Shown here: one piece after another, positions 24,807 to 34,759 of the stretch
Layout: each line of letters starts with the position of its first letter
Position numbering within the stretch: position 1 is the first letter of the stretch
From: CAVSNH01 sp963729275
Lineage (GTDB): Bacteria > Actinomycetota > Acidimicrobiia > Acidimicrobiales > RAAP-2
Length of the DNA stretch: 64,000 nucleotides
Assembly (NCBI GenBank): GCA_963729275.1
Contig: CAVSNH010000001.1
Location: forward strand, 1 to 64,000
Direction: 5' to 3'
Notes under the pieces: generated by a model
What the model saw: only the letters and a program-made list of their open reading frames with translations
What the model was told of the DNA's origin: nothing
Database searches by the model: none
Program-made: the position numbers and the translations under genes

Positions 24807-25471
24807 CCGCTCCGGCCGAGCCGACGACGGCACCCCGCCACCTGTCTCCCGCCACGCTGGCCAAGGCCCGCGACATCGTCGCCCTCTACCCCGAGCGCCG
24901 CTCGGCCCTCATCCCCCTCTGCCACCTGGCCCAAGGTGAAGAGGGTTGGCTGAGCCCCGAGGCCATGGACGACATCGCCCTCCTGGTGGGCGTCGATCCC
25001 ACCGAGGTGCTCGGCACCGCCACCTTCTACGACATGCTGCACACCGAGCCGGTGGGCCGGTACCTGGTGTCCATCTGCACCAACATCGCCTGCCTGTTGA
25101 ACGGTGCCACCGAATTGGTGGAGCACGCCGAGAGTTCGCTCGGTGTCGGCGTCGGGGGCACGACGGCCGACGGTCTCGTCACCCTCGAGGAGGCCGAGTG
25201 CCTGGCCGACTGCGACCGGACGCCCTGTGTCCAGGTCAACCATCGCTTCGTCGGGGCTCAGACGCCCGAGTCCTTCGACCGGCTGGTCGAGGAGCTGCGG
25301 TCGGGGGCTCGGGACACGGAGGTCCCCCCGCACGGAACCCTCAACCGGGTCGAGCGGACGGTCGGCCTGCAGGCTGACCGGGAGCGGGTGGTGGCCGAGC
25401 GGGCGGAGATGGCCGAGGCCCAGAAGGCCCGCGCCGCCAGCCAGCCCGAGGCCGGAAGCAGCGGATCGTGA
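24803..25471 (+). CDS. nuoE: NADH-quinone oxidoreductase subunit E
   Basis: Subunit of the NADH-dehydrogenase module with a thioredoxin-like [2Fe-2S] domain. Ligands: C-x4-C in SICTNIACLLNG and C-x3-C in EECLADCDRTP. Length 222 aa, with a charged coiled-coil-like C-terminal tail (about residues 185-222) rich in Glu and Arg. GTG 24803. Confidence 0.96.
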   Translation: MTAPAEPTTAPRHLSPATLAKARDIVALYPERRSALIPLCHLAQGEEGWLSPEAMDDIALLVGVDPTEVLGTATFYDMLHTEPVGRYLVSICTNIACLLNGATELVEHAESSLGVGVGGTTADGLVTLEEAECLADCDRTPCVQVNHRFVGAQTPESFDRLVEELRSGARDTEVPPHGTLNRVERTVGLQADRERVVAERAEMAEAQKARAASQPEAGSSGS

Positions 25472-26772
25472 CCATCACCGACCCGCCCCGGATCGTCACC
25501 TCGCGCCTCGAGTACGACGACTCGTACACCCTCGAGCGCTACCTGGCCACCGGCGGATACGACGGCTGGCGCAAGGCCCTCGCCATGACCCCCGAGGACG
25601 TGGCCCACGAGGTCGACCAGGCCAGCCTGCTCGGCCGCGGCGGCGCCGGCTTCCCGGCCGGCCGCAAGTGGGCGATCATGCGCAAGGCGCCCGTCACCTA
25701 TCTGGTGGTCAACGGGGACGAGAGCGAGCCGGCCACCTTCAAGGATCACCTGCTCATCGAGCGGGACCCCCACCAGCTCATCGAGGGCTCGCTCATCGCC
25801 GCCTACGCCCTGCAGGTCAGTCAGGTCTTCATCTACATCCGGGGCGAGTTCGCCCTCGGTCTCGAGCGGGTTCAGGCCGCCCTCAACGATGCCTACGCCC
25901 ACGGCGCGGTGGGGACCGACATCTTCGGCTCCGGTTTCTCCGTCGACGTGGTCGTTCACCCGGGCGCCGGGGCCTACATCTGTGGTGAGGAGACGGCCCT
26001 GCTCGAGTCCCTCGAGGGCAAGCGTGGCTTCCCCCGGATCAAGCCGCCCTACTTCCCGGCCGCCATCGGCCTCTACGGTGCACCGACCGTCGTCAACAAC
26101 GTCGAGACCATGTCCAACCTGCCCTGGATCGTGCTCCACGGCGGTGCCGCCTTCGCCGGCCTCGGCGAAGGACGCTCGGCCGGCACCCGCCTGTTCGCGT
26201 TGGCCGGACATGTGAGGAACCCCGGGGTGTTCGAGGTCGAGATGGTGAAGACGACCTTCGCCGACCTCATCAACGCACCGGTCCTCGGTGGCGGCGTGCG
26301 TGGGGGGCGGGCCCTCAAGGCGTTCATCCCCGGTGGCGTCTCGGCCCCCTGGTTCGGCCCCGAGCAGGTCGACCTACCGCTGGGCCAGGACGAAGTCGGG
26401 GCGGCCGGGTCCATGCTCGGGTCGGGATCGGTGGTCGTGATGGACGACCACACCTGCCCGGTGCGGGCCGCCTGGCGCATCACGAAGTTCTTCGCCCGCG
26501 AGTCCTGCGGTCAGTGCACGCCGTGCCGCGAGGGAGCGGGCTGGCTCGAGCGGATCATGTTCCGCATCGAGCGGGGCCAGGGCCGCGAGGAGGATCTCGA
26601 CCTGCTCCTCGACGCCTCGGACAACATCTCTCCCGGGCTCGCCTGGCCGCCGCAGCAGACCACCATCTGCGTTCTCGGGCCTTCCATTCCCTCCTCCATC
26701 CACTCGGCCATCGACATGTTCCGCGACGAGTTCCTCGTGCACATCAAGGACGGGGCCTGCCCCTATGAGTGA
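25468..26772 (+). CDS. nuoF: NADH-quinone oxidoreductase subunit F
   Basis: Binds NADH and FMN and holds cluster N3. The nucleotide loop is GRGGAGFPAGRKWAIM, the FMN region is VNGDESEPATFKDH, and the [4Fe-4S] motif is ESCGQCTPCREG with a later Cys in QTTICVLG. The 434-aa length is normal. GTG 25468 overlaps the nuoE stop, and the end overlaps nuoG by 8 bp. Confidence 0.97.
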   Translation: MTITDPPRIVTSRLEYDDSYTLERYLATGGYDGWRKALAMTPEDVAHEVDQASLLGRGGAGFPAGRKWAIMRKAPVTYLVVNGDESEPATFKDHLLIERDPHQLIEGSLIAAYALQVSQVFIYIRGEFALGLERVQAALNDAYAHGAVGTDIFGSGFSVDVVVHPGAGAYICGEETALLESLEGKRGFPRIKPPYFPAAIGLYGAPTVVNNVETMSNLPWIVLHGGAAFAGLGEGRSAGTRLFALAGHVRNPGVFEVEMVKTTFADLINAPVLGGGVRGGRALKAFIPGGVSAPWFGPEQVDLPLGQDEVGAAGSMLGSGSVVVMDDHTCPVRAAWRITKFFARESCGQCTPCREGAGWLERIMFRIERGQGREEDLDLLLDASDNISPGLAWPPQQTTICVLGPSIPSSIHSAIDMFRDEFLVHIKDGACPYE

Positions 26773-29461
26773 GCCCGAGGACACCCTCGCCTTCTCGCTC
26801 GACGGCCGCCCGGCCACGGCGGCGAAGGGGGAGCTGATCATCGCCGCCGCCGAGCGGGCCGGAACGTTCATCCCGCGCTTCTGCTACCACCCGCGCATGC
26901 GGCCGGTGGGCATGTGCCGCATGTGCCTCGTCGAGGTCAGCGGTCCTCGGGGGGCGACGTTGCAGCCGGCCTGTTTCGTCGAGGTGCAGCCGGACATGGA
27001 GGTCACCACCGACTCCGACAAGGTCAAGAAGGCGCAGGACGGCGTGCTCGAGTTCCTGCTCATCAACCACCCTCTCGACTGCCCGGTGTGCGACAAGGGC
27101 GGCGAGTGCCCGTTGCAGGACCAGACCTTGGCCTACGGCCCGGGCGAGTCGCGCTTCGTCGAGGAGAAGCGCCACTTCGAGAAGCCGATAGCACTCTCGG
27201 AGCTCGTCCTCCTCGACCGCGAGCGCTGCATCCAGTGCAGCCGCTGCACCCGGTTCGCCGACGAGGTGGCCGGGGAGGCCCAGATCGACTTCCAGGGCCG
27301 GGGCGAGATGCTCGAGGTCAATACCTTCTTCGAGCGACCGTTCTCCTCATACTTCTCGGGGAACACCGTGCAGATCTGCCCGGTGGGAGCGCTGACGGCC
27401 ACCCCCTATCGCTTCACGGCCCGGCCCTGGGACCTCGACCAGGTCGAGACCACGTGCACGACGTGCGCCTTCGGATGTCGCGCCGCGGTGCAGTCGTCGG
27501 CCAACCGCGTCACCCGGTTGCTGGGCCTCGATTCGGACCCCGTCAACCAGAGTTGGTTGTGCGACAAGGGCCGGTTCGCCTACGAGTCGACCAACGCGCC
27601 GGAGCGTATCGCCGAGCCCTTCGTCCGCAAGGACGGTGAGCTCGTGGCCGTGTCCTGGCACGAGGCCCTGGCGGCGGCGGCTGCCGGATTGAGGGGCGCC
27701 ACACCGACGGGCGCCACCGGGTCGTCCGACGCCGGAGCCGGTGTCGGGGTCATCGGGGGCGCCCGTCTCACCAACGAGGGCGCCTATGCCTGGGCCCGCC
27801 TGGCCAAGGGGGTGCTCGGCACCGACTCGGTCGATGCACAGCTGGGCGACGGGCTTCCCGCCGAGATGGTGCTCGGACTGCCCGCCGCCACCATCGACGA
27901 GACTGTCAACGCCGGCACGGTCGTGCTGCTCACCGGGGACGTCCGGGAGGAGCTGCCCGTCCTCTTCCTGCGGTTGCGGGGCGCCGCCCTCTCCGGCGGG
28001 ACCTCCATCGTCGAGCTCTCGCCCCGGAGCACCTCCCTCACGCCTTACGCCGCCGCCTCCTTGCGCTACGTCCCCGGTCAGTCCACCGGGCTCGTGCGCT
28101 CGCTCTTCGACGGGAGCGAGGCCGAGGACCAGTCGCTGGCCGAGGCGCGCCGGCTGGTGGCGGCCGACGACGTGGTGGTGGTGGCCGGTCGGCCGTCGTT
28201 GGCCGAGGACGGGGCGCTCGTGGCCGAGGCCCTCGGTGCCCTGGCCGCCGCCCTTCCGAAGGCCCGATTCCTCTGCGGCCTTCGCCGCGGGAACGTGCGG
28301 GGCGCGCTCGACATGGGTCTGGCCCCCGGTGTCCTCCCCGGTCGGGTCTCACTCGAGGAGGGACGCGAGTGGTTCGCGGCCGCCTGGGGCCGGGTGCCCG
28401 ACGAGCGAGGCCTCGACACAGCCGGCATGCTGGCTGCGGCGGCCGCCGGTGGCGACGACGGAGACGGTTCTGCGGACAAAACGATCCGCGCCCTCGTGCT
28501 GCTCGGCGCCGAGCCGCTCCGCGACTTCCCCGACCGTCGACTGGCCCGCCGAGCCTTCGACGGCGCCGAGTTCGTGGTGGCCGTCACCTCGCAACCGGGA
28601 GGGGAGTGCGACGTCGCCGACGTGATCCTGCCGGCGGCCGAGGCCCACGAGCGGCGGGGGACCACGACCAACATCGAGGGTCGCGTGAGCCGCCTGGGCC
28701 ATAAGTTGGTGGCCCCCGGGCAGGCATGGCCGGACTGGATGATCGCCGCCGAGCTCGCCGTCCACCTGGGAAGCGACCTCGGGGTCGACTCCCTCGCTGC
28801 CGTCTGGGACGAGATCGAGCGCCTGGCCCCCTCCCACGCCGGCCTGACCGGCGCCATGCTCGACGCCGTGGGCGCGGCCGACGGCGTCATCGTGCCGCTG
28901 GCCGGTCCAACGGATGGGCAGGCCCGCCGGCTGCCGTCGCCCATCGACCCGATCGCCATCCCCGGGGTGGAGTCGGTCGAGCGCCAGGGGGCACCGCCGC
29001 GTGCCGGGCTGGCCGAGCCGCCCGACATCACCGAGGAGGCGGGGGTGGCCCGTGCCGCCACCCAGGGGGGGCTGGCCCGACCGACCGTCCTGTCCGGCCC
29101 ACCGTCGGTGGCCACGCCGCACGTGGGCCCGACCGACAGCTACTCGTTGCGCCTCGTGGCCTCCCGCACCCTCTACGACGAGGGCGCCGCCAACTCCGCG
29201 TCGCCGGCCCTGGCTGCCCTGGTGCAACCGGTGACCCTGAGGGTGAACCCGTCCGACCTCGACGACCTCGGGGTGGCGGCGGGCGGCGAGGTCCGCATCC
29301 GCATGGCCACGGCCGAGGCCGTGGTAGTGGCCATCCCCGACCCGTCGCTTCCTCGCCGGGTGGTGGCCACCGTCTTCAATGTGCCCTTCGGTGAGGGAAC
29401 GGTGGCCGACCTCATCGACAGCTCGAGCCCGGTGGTCGAGCTGCGGATGGAGACGCCGTGA
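26765..29461 (+). CDS. nuoG: NADH-quinone oxidoreductase subunit G
   Basis: Large Fe-S subunit of 898 aa. In order: N-terminal [2Fe-2S] domain (CYHPRMRPVGMCRMC), His/Cys cluster (HPLDCPVCDKGGECPLQD), ferredoxin-like cluster (CIQCSRCTRFADEV) and the extra N7-type cluster (CTTCAFGCRAAVQ). A molybdopterin-oxidoreductase-like domain then runs to about residue 690. The C-terminal 200 residues contain a linker and a small beta domain. ATG 26765. Confidence 0.96.
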   Translation: MSEPEDTLAFSLDGRPATAAKGELIIAAAERAGTFIPRFCYHPRMRPVGMCRMCLVEVSGPRGATLQPACFVEVQPDMEVTTDSDKVKKAQDGVLEFLLINHPLDCPVCDKGGECPLQDQTLAYGPGESRFVEEKRHFEKPIALSELVLLDRERCIQCSRCTRFADEVAGEAQIDFQGRGEMLEVNTFFERPFSSYFSGNTVQICPVGALTATPYRFTARPWDLDQVETTCTTCAFGCRAAVQSSANRVTRLLGLDSDPVNQSWLCDKGRFAYESTNAPERIAEPFVRKDGELVAVSWHEALAAAAAGLRGATPTGATGSSDAGAGVGVIGGARLTNEGAYAWARLAKGVLGTDSVDAQLGDGLPAEMVLGLPAATIDETVNAGTVVLLTGDVREELPVLFLRLRGAALSGGTSIVELSPRSTSLTPYAAASLRYVPGQSTGLVRSLFDGSEAEDQSLAEARRLVAADDVVVVAGRPSLAEDGALVAEALGALAAALPKARFLCGLRRGNVRGALDMGLAPGVLPGRVSLEEGREWFAAAWGRVPDERGLDTAGMLAAAAAGGDDGDGSADKTIRALVLLGAEPLRDFPDRRLARRAFDGAEFVVAVTSQPGGECDVADVILPAAEAHERRGTTTNIEGRVSRLGHKLVAPGQAWPDWMIAAELAVHLGSDLGVDSLAAVWDEIERLAPSHAGLTGAMLDAVGAADGVIVPLAGPTDGQARRLPSPIDPIAIPGVESVERQGAPPRAGLAEPPDITEEAGVARAATQGGLARPTVLSGPPSVATPHVGPTDSYSLRLVASRTLYDEGAANSASPALAALVQPVTLRVNPSDLDDLGVAAGGEVRIRMATAEAVVVAIPDPSLPRRVVATVFNVPFGEGTVADLIDSSSPVVELRMETP

Positions 29462-30828
29462 TTGCCGTGATCGCCGCCGCCATGGCTCCCGTCCTCGCCG
29501 TCACCCGTGCGCTGTTGGGGGCTGACGACCCGCTCTACAACAACGGCGTCGGTTGGGTCGTGTTCCTCATCGTCGTGATCAAGGTGGTCGTGGTCTTCGC
29601 CGCACTGATGGTGTCGGTGATGTTGATGATCTGGTTCGAGCGCAAGGTCATCTCGGACATGCAGAGCCGCATCGGGCCGAACCGCGCCGGACCCTTCGGC
29701 ATCGCCCAGACGCTGGCCGACGGCATCAAGCTCTTCTTCAAGGAGGACCTGAGCCCCGACCAGGCCGACCCCTTCGTCTTCAAGCTCGCCCCGTACCTCA
29801 CCATCATCCCGGCTTTCCTCGCTTTCGCCATCGTGCCCATCGGCGGGCTGGTGACCATCGCCGGCCACACCTTCGAGCTCCAGCTGGCCGACCCGCCCCA
29901 AGGCATCCTCTGGCTGCTGGCCATGTCCTCCATCGGCGTCTACGGCGTGATGCTGGCCGGCTGGGCGTCGGGATCGAAGTACCCGCTGCTCGGCTCGGTG
30001 CGGGCCTCGGCCCAGATGATCTCGTACGAGGCCGCCCTCGGCATGACCGTGGTCACCGTGGTCTTGATCACCGGCTCGCTCAGCACCCGGGCCATCGTCG
30101 ACGCCCAGGCCGCCCACCTCTGGCAGTGGAACGCCTTCCGGCTGGTGTTCGTGCCGTTCCTCATCTTCTTCATGGCCATCATCGCCGAGACCAACCGACC
30201 CCCCTTCGATCTCGTGGAGGCGGACTCCGAACTGGTCGGCGGGTTCGTCACCGAGTACTCGTCCATCCGCTTCGCCCTGTTCTTCCTGGCCGAATTCATG
30301 AATACGATCACCATGTCGGCCATCACGGTGACCCTCTTCTTCGGCGGGCCCGACGGGCCCATCCCCCACATCCCCCACACCCAGTGGCTCTGGCCCATTC
30401 TCTGGTTCCTGGGCAAGACCATCGTCTTTCTCTTCATCTTCGTGTGGCTGCGGGCGGCGCTACCCCGCCTCCGCTACGACCAGCTCATGGACCTGGGCTG
30501 GAAACGACTCATCCCCCTGTCCCTGGCCTGGTTGCTGATGGTGGCCGGTTACGTGGTCGAGGGCTGGTGGGGGGTCGGTCTCACCGCCGTCGTCCTGGTC
30601 TGCGCCGTGCTCATCACCCGGGCCTTCACCGTGGGCGCCGAGCGCGAGGAGAGCCGGGGCCTCCTCGCACCGGTCGGGACCCGCAGCGACTTGCCGCCGG
30701 CTGACCGGCTGGTCGTCGACCGAGAGGGCGTGACCAGCCTGGCGACCGGGCCGGTGGCCGGGGTGACGACACCTCCGTCCATCGCTCGGCCCGAGGCTCC
30801 GGTCACCCATGACCGAGGAGGTGACTGA
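29458..30828 (+). CDS. nuoH: NADH-quinone oxidoreductase subunit H
   Basis: Membrane subunit that closes the quinone chamber. The conserved loops WFERKVISDMQSRIGPNRAG and NRPPFDLVEADSELVGGFVT are intact. Core of about eight helices, then a polar, Pro/Thr-rich C-terminal tail of about 70 residues that has no counterpart in short NuoH proteins (456 aa in all). GTG 29458; TGA overlaps nuoI ATG. Confidence 0.97.
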   Translation: MIAVIAAAMAPVLAVTRALLGADDPLYNNGVGWVVFLIVVIKVVVVFAALMVSVMLMIWFERKVISDMQSRIGPNRAGPFGIAQTLADGIKLFFKEDLSPDQADPFVFKLAPYLTIIPAFLAFAIVPIGGLVTIAGHTFELQLADPPQGILWLLAMSSIGVYGVMLAGWASGSKYPLLGSVRASAQMISYEAALGMTVVTVVLITGSLSTRAIVDAQAAHLWQWNAFRLVFVPFLIFFMAIIAETNRPPFDLVEADSELVGGFVTEYSSIRFALFFLAEFMNTITMSAITVTLFFGGPDGPIPHIPHTQWLWPILWFLGKTIVFLFIFVWLRAALPRLRYDQLMDLGWKRLIPLSLAWLLMVAGYVVEGWWGVGLTAVVLVCAVLITRAFTVGAEREESRGLLAPVGTRSDLPPADRLVVDREGVTSLATGPVAGVTTPPSIARPEAPVTHDRGGD

Positions 30829-31724
30829 TGGCCACTCCTGACGTCCCACGGAAACGCCAGAACTTCCTGGGCGGGTTCAAGCTGACCCTCGAGCATCTCG
30901 GCCGCCCGCCTGTCACCCGGCAGTACCCGGAGGAGAAGAAGCCGAAGCAGCCCCGCCAGCACGGCCGCCATGTCCTCGGCCGCTACGAGGACGGGATGGA
31001 GAAGTGCATCGGCTGCGAGCTGTGCGCCGGCGTGTGTCCGGCCGACTGCATCTACGTGCGCGGCCTCGACAACCCGCCCGACCATCCCGTCTCGCCCGGT
31101 GAACGCTATGGCTACGTCTACGAGATCAACTACCTGCGCTGCATCCACTGCGACCTGTGCGTCGAAGCCTGCCCGACCGAGGCCATCACCGAGACCAAGC
31201 TCATGGAGTTCTCGTTCACCAACCGCAACGACGCCATCTACACGAAGGAAGAGTTGCTGGTCGACGACGACGGCCGTCCCCGCCCTCAGCCCTGGGAGGA
31301 CTGGCGGGAGGGTGACGACCTCCACACCTCCGGTTGGATGCGGGCCACGTCCCCCTCTGGCGATGCCGCCTTCGAAGGTCAGGTGCAGTGGTCGGGCGAG
31401 CTCGGCTACGGCGTGCGGGCGCCCGAGGCCGGCCAGCACGGCCTCCGGGACGACGCCGCCACCGGCACGCTCCCGCTGCGGGAGACTCTCGAGCGCCACC
31501 TGCGACCCGCCGACATGCCACCATCCAAGCGCGGCCCCCGGGGCGCCATCGGACGCATGATCGAGAAGGCCGAGCGGTTCGCCCCCGGCGCCGGACGCAA
31601 GCACCGAGCCGACGCCGACGCCGCCTACACCGCGGCGTTGGTCGCGGGCGACACCGAGGGGGCCGAAGGGGGACACTTCGAGCCGAGTGAGGCCGGTGGC
31701 CCGCCCGACGAGGAGCACCAATGA
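30828..31724 (+). CDS. nuoI: NADH-quinone oxidoreductase subunit I, long form
   Basis: Carries clusters N6a and N6b: CIGCELCAGVCPADCIYV and CIHCDLCVEACPTEAIT. The ferredoxin core ends near residue 145, while the protein is 298 aa, about 100 longer than most NuoI. The extra part is hydrophilic, with GWMRATSPSGDAAFEGQVQW and a basic helix (KRGPRGAIGRMIEKAERF), and then an acidic end. Function of the extension is unknown. Start and stop both overlap neighbours by 1-4 bp. Confidence 0.95.
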   Translation: MATPDVPRKRQNFLGGFKLTLEHLGRPPVTRQYPEEKKPKQPRQHGRHVLGRYEDGMEKCIGCELCAGVCPADCIYVRGLDNPPDHPVSPGERYGYVYEINYLRCIHCDLCVEACPTEAITETKLMEFSFTNRNDAIYTKEELLVDDDGRPRPQPWEDWREGDDLHTSGWMRATSPSGDAAFEGQVQWSGELGYGVRAPEAGQHGLRDDAATGTLPLRETLERHLRPADMPPSKRGPRGAIGRMIEKAERFAPGAGRKHRADADAAYTAALVAGDTEGAEGGHFEPSEAGGPPDEEHQ

Positions 31725-32517
31725 TGGGCGTGGCCGGCGGGCTGGTCGCCGCCACCTTGGCCGCCTCCGGCCCGGTCGTGAGCACCCACCCGTCCTGGGT
31801 CGACGTCGGCACCTTCTCGGTGGCCGCCAGCATGGTGCTGTCCGGGGCCATCGGGGTGGTGCTGGCCCGTAACGCCGTGCACTCCGCCCTCATGCTGGTG
31901 ATGACCCTCTTCGGCGTGGCCGTCCTCTTCGCGCTCCTACGGGAGCCGTTCCTGGCCGCCGTCCAGGTCATCGTCTATGCCGGGGCCATCGTCATCCTCT
32001 TCCTGTTCGTCATCATGTTCCTCGGCGTCGACCGCCAGGAGAACATCGCCACCGAGCCGCTGCGCGGCCAGCGACCGATGGCCATCGCCCTCGGCCTGCT
32101 CGGGGTGACCGGTCTCCTGCTGCTCGGCCAGGTGTCGGGCTGGACGACCGGTCAGTCCCAGGTGTCGGGGCCGTCGACGGTCAACGGCCAGACCAACGTG
32201 GCCCTGTTGGGGAAGTCCATCTACACGACCTACCTGTTCCCGTTCGAGGCGACCGCCGCCCTCCTCATCATCGCCGTCGTCGGGGCGGTGGTGTTGGCCC
32301 GGCGTCCGCCCGGCGCCGTCCGTTCCGATGGCGAGGGGACGGCAGGTGCCGACGGATCGGCCTCGGGCACCGACGGCTCCGTCTCCGCCCTCCCCGACGA
32401 CGAAGCGGCCATCCCGACCATCCCGGGCACACACCCCTCCGGGGCCGTCCCGGCGACCACCGCCGCTACCGAGACGCCGACGCCGTCGCCGTCGCCGGTG
32501 AGCAGAGAGGCGGGCCC

Positions 32518-32521
<4 letters not shown>
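31721..32521 (+). CDS. nuoJ: NADH-quinone oxidoreductase subunit J
   Basis: Five-helix membrane subunit of the proton-pumping arm. The core has HSALMLVMTLFGVAVLFALL and QVIVYAGAIVILFLFVIMFL, the pi-bulge helix region of NuoJ. After the last helix (residue about 195) comes a tail of about 70 residues rich in Gly, Ser, Thr and Pro (266 aa in all). ATG 31721 overlaps nuoI; ATG 31724 is equally possible. Confidence 0.95.
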
Positions 32522-32823
<302 letters not shown>

Positions 32824-32827
32824 CCGG

Positions 32828-34759
32828 GTGCTCCACGTCACCTGGCTGATCATCGCCCTGCCCCTGATCGGCTTCGCCGTCCAGGTGTTCCTCGGGCGGC
32901 GCCTGGGCGACCCGCTGGCCGGGGTGGTGGGCACTGTCTTCGTCGGCGCGTCGTTCGGCGTGGCCATCGGGGTCTACCTCGACCTCCTGACCGTGCACGC
33001 CCCGGTGCGGTCCTTCACCCAGAACCTCTGGACCTGGATCCCGGTCGACAACCTCCAGGTCCACGCCCGATTGCTGGTCGACCCGCTGTCCATGACCATG
33101 GTGCTCTTCGTCACCGGGGTCAGCTCGCTCATCCACCTGTACTCGATCGGCTACATGAAGGGCGACAAGGACTTCTCGAAGTTCTTCCTCTACCTCAACC
33201 TGTTCGTGGTCTCGATGCTCATCCTGGTCCTCGGGTCGAACCTGGTCGTGACCTTCGCCGGGTGGGAGGGGGTGGGTGCCTGCTCGTACTGGCTGGTGGC
33301 CTTCTGGTTCGAGAAGGACTCGGCGGCGAGTGCCGGCAAGAAGGCGTTCATCTACAACCGGATCGGCGACGTCGGCTTCCTGATCGCCATCTTCCTCGTC
33401 TTCGACAAGCTGCACACCGTCGAGTACTCGGCCATCTTCTCCCACCTCGGCCAGCTCGGCGCGGGCAACACCACCGCCGTCTGCCTGTTGCTGCTGGTCG
33501 GCGTGGCCGGGAAGTCGGCTCAGATCCCGCTCTTCCCGTGGCTGGCCGACGCCATGGAAGGCCCGACCCCTGTGTCCGCCCTCATCCACGCGGCCACCAT
33601 GGTCACGGCCGGTGTCTATCTGCTCTGCCGGGTGAACCCGCTGTTGCACGCCTCTCCCGACGCCGCCCTGGTGGTGGCCATCGTGGGGGCGGTCACCGCC
33701 TTCGTGGCCGCCACCATCGCCTGCGCCCAACAGGACATCAAGAAGGTGCTGGCCTACTCGACGGTTTCCCAACTGGGCTACATGTTCCTGGCCATCGGCT
33801 GCGGCGCCTACGAGGCGGCCATCTTCCTCATGGTGGCCCATGCCTTCTTCAAGGCTCTGCTCTTCCTGGGTTCGGGTTCGGTGATCCATGGGCTCGACGA
33901 CGAGCAGGACCTCAAGCGCATGGGCGACCTGCGCCGCTACCTGCCCATCACCTTCATCACCTTTGCCGTGGGATGGCTGGCCATCGCCGCCGTGCCGCCG
34001 CTGTCGGGGTTCTGGGCCAAGGGCGACATCCTCGAGAACGCCTTCGTGGCCCGTCCGGCGCTCTGGGCGGTGGGCCTGGTGACCGCCGCGCTGACCGCCT
34101 ATTACATGAGCCGGCTCACCGGCCTCGCCTTCTTCGGCTCCGACCGCTGGTCGACCGGCGAGGACCCACCCGGCCGAGTTTCGGCCATGTCCGGCATCCC
34201 CCATGCCGAGCACCGCGTCGAGCACCCCCACGAGTCCCCGTGGGTCATGACCGTGCCCCTCTGGATACTGGCCTTCTTCGCGGCGGTGGCCGGATCCCTG
34301 GCCATCACTGACTGGCCCCTCTCGCTGGCCCGCTTCGTCGACCCGGTGTTCGGGGCCAACCTGTTCAACGACCACCTGGCCACCTCGTCGATCTGGATCC
34401 TCGCCATCGTCGACAGCCTGATCGCCTTGGCCGGGGTGGGGGTGGGCCTCCGACTGTGGATGACGCGCTCCGAGCATCCGGCCCTCGAGACGGCCTTCCT
34501 CCGGTTCGCCTGGTACATCAACGAGCTCTACGACGCCGTCTTCGGCCGGCCGTCCGAGCGGCTTGCATCGTTCTGCGCGGATGTAGTCGAGCCCAAGGTC
34601 ATCGACGGTGCCGTCAACGGGACGGCTGACCTGGTCCGGGGAGCGGGCGCCACCCTGCGCCGCACCCAGACGGGATACGTGCGCAACTACGTGCTCGGGA
34701 TCGCCCTCGGCACCGTCCTCGTTCTCGCCTTCATGCTCACCCGGCTGTGGTGGTCCTGA
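32828..34759 (+). CDS. nuoL: NADH-quinone oxidoreductase subunit L
   Basis: Distal antiporter-like proton channel subunit, 643 aa. Key elements: DPLSMTMVLFVTGVSSLIHL, the conserved Glu in FAGWEGVGACSYWLVAFW, and the Lys/His region in SAQIPLFPWLADAMEGPTPV and IHAATMVTAGVYL. The long lateral amphipathic helix is probably at the C-terminal third. GTG 32828; TGA overlaps nuoM ATG. Confidence 0.97.
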   Translation: MLHVTWLIIALPLIGFAVQVFLGRRLGDPLAGVVGTVFVGASFGVAIGVYLDLLTVHAPVRSFTQNLWTWIPVDNLQVHARLLVDPLSMTMVLFVTGVSSLIHLYSIGYMKGDKDFSKFFLYLNLFVVSMLILVLGSNLVVTFAGWEGVGACSYWLVAFWFEKDSAASAGKKAFIYNRIGDVGFLIAIFLVFDKLHTVEYSAIFSHLGQLGAGNTTAVCLLLLVGVAGKSAQIPLFPWLADAMEGPTPVSALIHAATMVTAGVYLLCRVNPLLHASPDAALVVAIVGAVTAFVAATIACAQQDIKKVLAYSTVSQLGYMFLAIGCGAYEAAIFLMVAHAFFKALLFLGSGSVIHGLDDEQDLKRMGDLRRYLPITFITFAVGWLAIAAVPPLSGFWAKGDILENAFVARPALWAVGLVTAALTAYYMSRLTGLAFFGSDRWSTGEDPPGRVSAMSGIPHAEHRVEHPHESPWVMTVPLWILAFFAAVAGSLAITDWPLSLARFVDPVFGANLFNDHLATSSIWILAIVDSLIALAGVGVGLRLWMTRSEHPALETAFLRFAWYINELYDAVFGRPSERLASFCADVVEPKVIDGAVNGTADLVRGAGATLRRTQTGYVRNYVLGIALGTVLVLAFMLTRLWWS